This document shows positions 15,728-15,867 of a DNA stretch of 15,867 nucleotides, piece by piece. Location: the NCBI GenBank assembly GCA_011775825.1, contig JAABYK010000190.1, positions 1 through 15,867 on the forward strand, read 5' to 3'. A model generated the notes under the pieces. That model was given only the letters and a program-made list of their open reading frames with translations. It was not told the origin of the DNA and searched no databases. The translations under genes were made by a program, and so were the position numbers. Numbering within the stretch: position 1 is the stretch's first letter; the number at the start of each line of letters is the position of its first letter. Source of the DNA: Candidatus Zhuqueibacterota bacterium (GTDB taxonomy: Bacteria > Zhuqueibacterota > Zhuqueibacteria > Oceanimicrobiales > Oceanimicrobiaceae).

Positions 15728-15867
15728 TTGGGAAAAATATTTATTCTACTGGCTTTCGCGGCAACGTTATTTTCTGCCTGGAATTACTACGGTCGAATCA
15801 AACTTGATGTGGTGGCAAAAGGCAAGAAAAAGCGTTCGAAACCTCTGAAGCAAAAGAAGCTGAATCT
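15728..15867 (+). CDS. Partial small membrane-anchored basic protein, 3' end outside window
   Basis: The frame from TTG at 15728 is open to the window end (46 codons and 2 bases). Residues 2-17 are a hydrophobic segment (GKIFILLAFAATLFSAWNYY) that could be a signal peptide or a single membrane anchor. It is followed by GRIKLDVVAKG and a very basic stretch KKKRSKPLKQKKLN. A strong Shine-Dalgarno sequence precedes it. I do not recognise the family; the remainder of the gene lies beyond the window. Confidence 0.6.
   Translation, partial: MGKIFILLAFAATLFSAWNYYGRIKLDVVAKGKKKRSKPLKQKKLN

Overview
The window carries a Gram-negative envelope gene set: an OprO/P-type porin, a heavy-metal RND pump, lipoproteins with lipoboxes, and exported proteases. 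The mixture of tricorn-type protease, M61 peptidase, formylglycine-generating-enzyme (FGE)-like lipoprotein with Ig-like domains, and many small dispersed hairpin repeats suggests an uncultured bacterium of the FCB / KSB1-Calditrichota type. That placement is inferred from gene content only. I saw no rRNA, tRNA, CRISPR array, insertion sequence or phage gene.

Layout. (1) 1-4813, plus strand, operon-like: the C-terminal part of a DUF1259 (LppY/LpqO) protein that runs in from the left edge, an OprO/P-type porin, and a 1044-residue CusA/CzcA-family RND permease. No adaptor (HlyD-type) or TolC-type gene is visible; these would have to lie upstream of the window. (2) 4814-6417: a stand-alone UroD-fold gene with the zinc motif of MtaA/CmuA-type methyltransferases. 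It is bracketed by two diverged copies of an ~80-bp direct repeat (4901-4979 and 6353-6432) and followed by a long imperfect stem-loop. (3) 6418-7840: a decaying pair, namely the 3' end of an outer-membrane beta-barrel gene and, 3 nt later, a lipoprotein gene broken by three frameshifts. (4) 7946-13436: two exported peptidases in tandem, a 1087-residue tricorn-type serine protease and an M61 metallopeptidase with a PDZ domain. They are separated by 385 bp of hairpin repeats. (5) 13437-13768: a compact array of perfect small hairpins. One part is homologous to a segment of the 11.4-kb repeat region, and the array ends against the stop codon of a minus-strand gene. (6) 13769-15214, minus strand: a lipoprotein with two Ig-like repeats and an FGE-sulfatase domain that has only one of the two FGE active-site cysteines. 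(7) 15215-15867: a 513-bp AT-rich divergent intergenic region, then the start of a small membrane-anchored basic protein that runs off the right edge.

How the genes may work together. The first three genes look like a metal or small-solute export/uptake unit of the envelope. Tricorn and M61 together could form an extracytoplasmic peptide-degrading pair: a large protease that releases oligopeptides and a peptidase that trims them. I find no clear signature of a wholly new defence or mobile system. The least explained structures are the 80-bp repeat pair around the UroD-like gene, the 6132-6175 stem-loop and the hairpin-repeat mosaic around the M61 gene.
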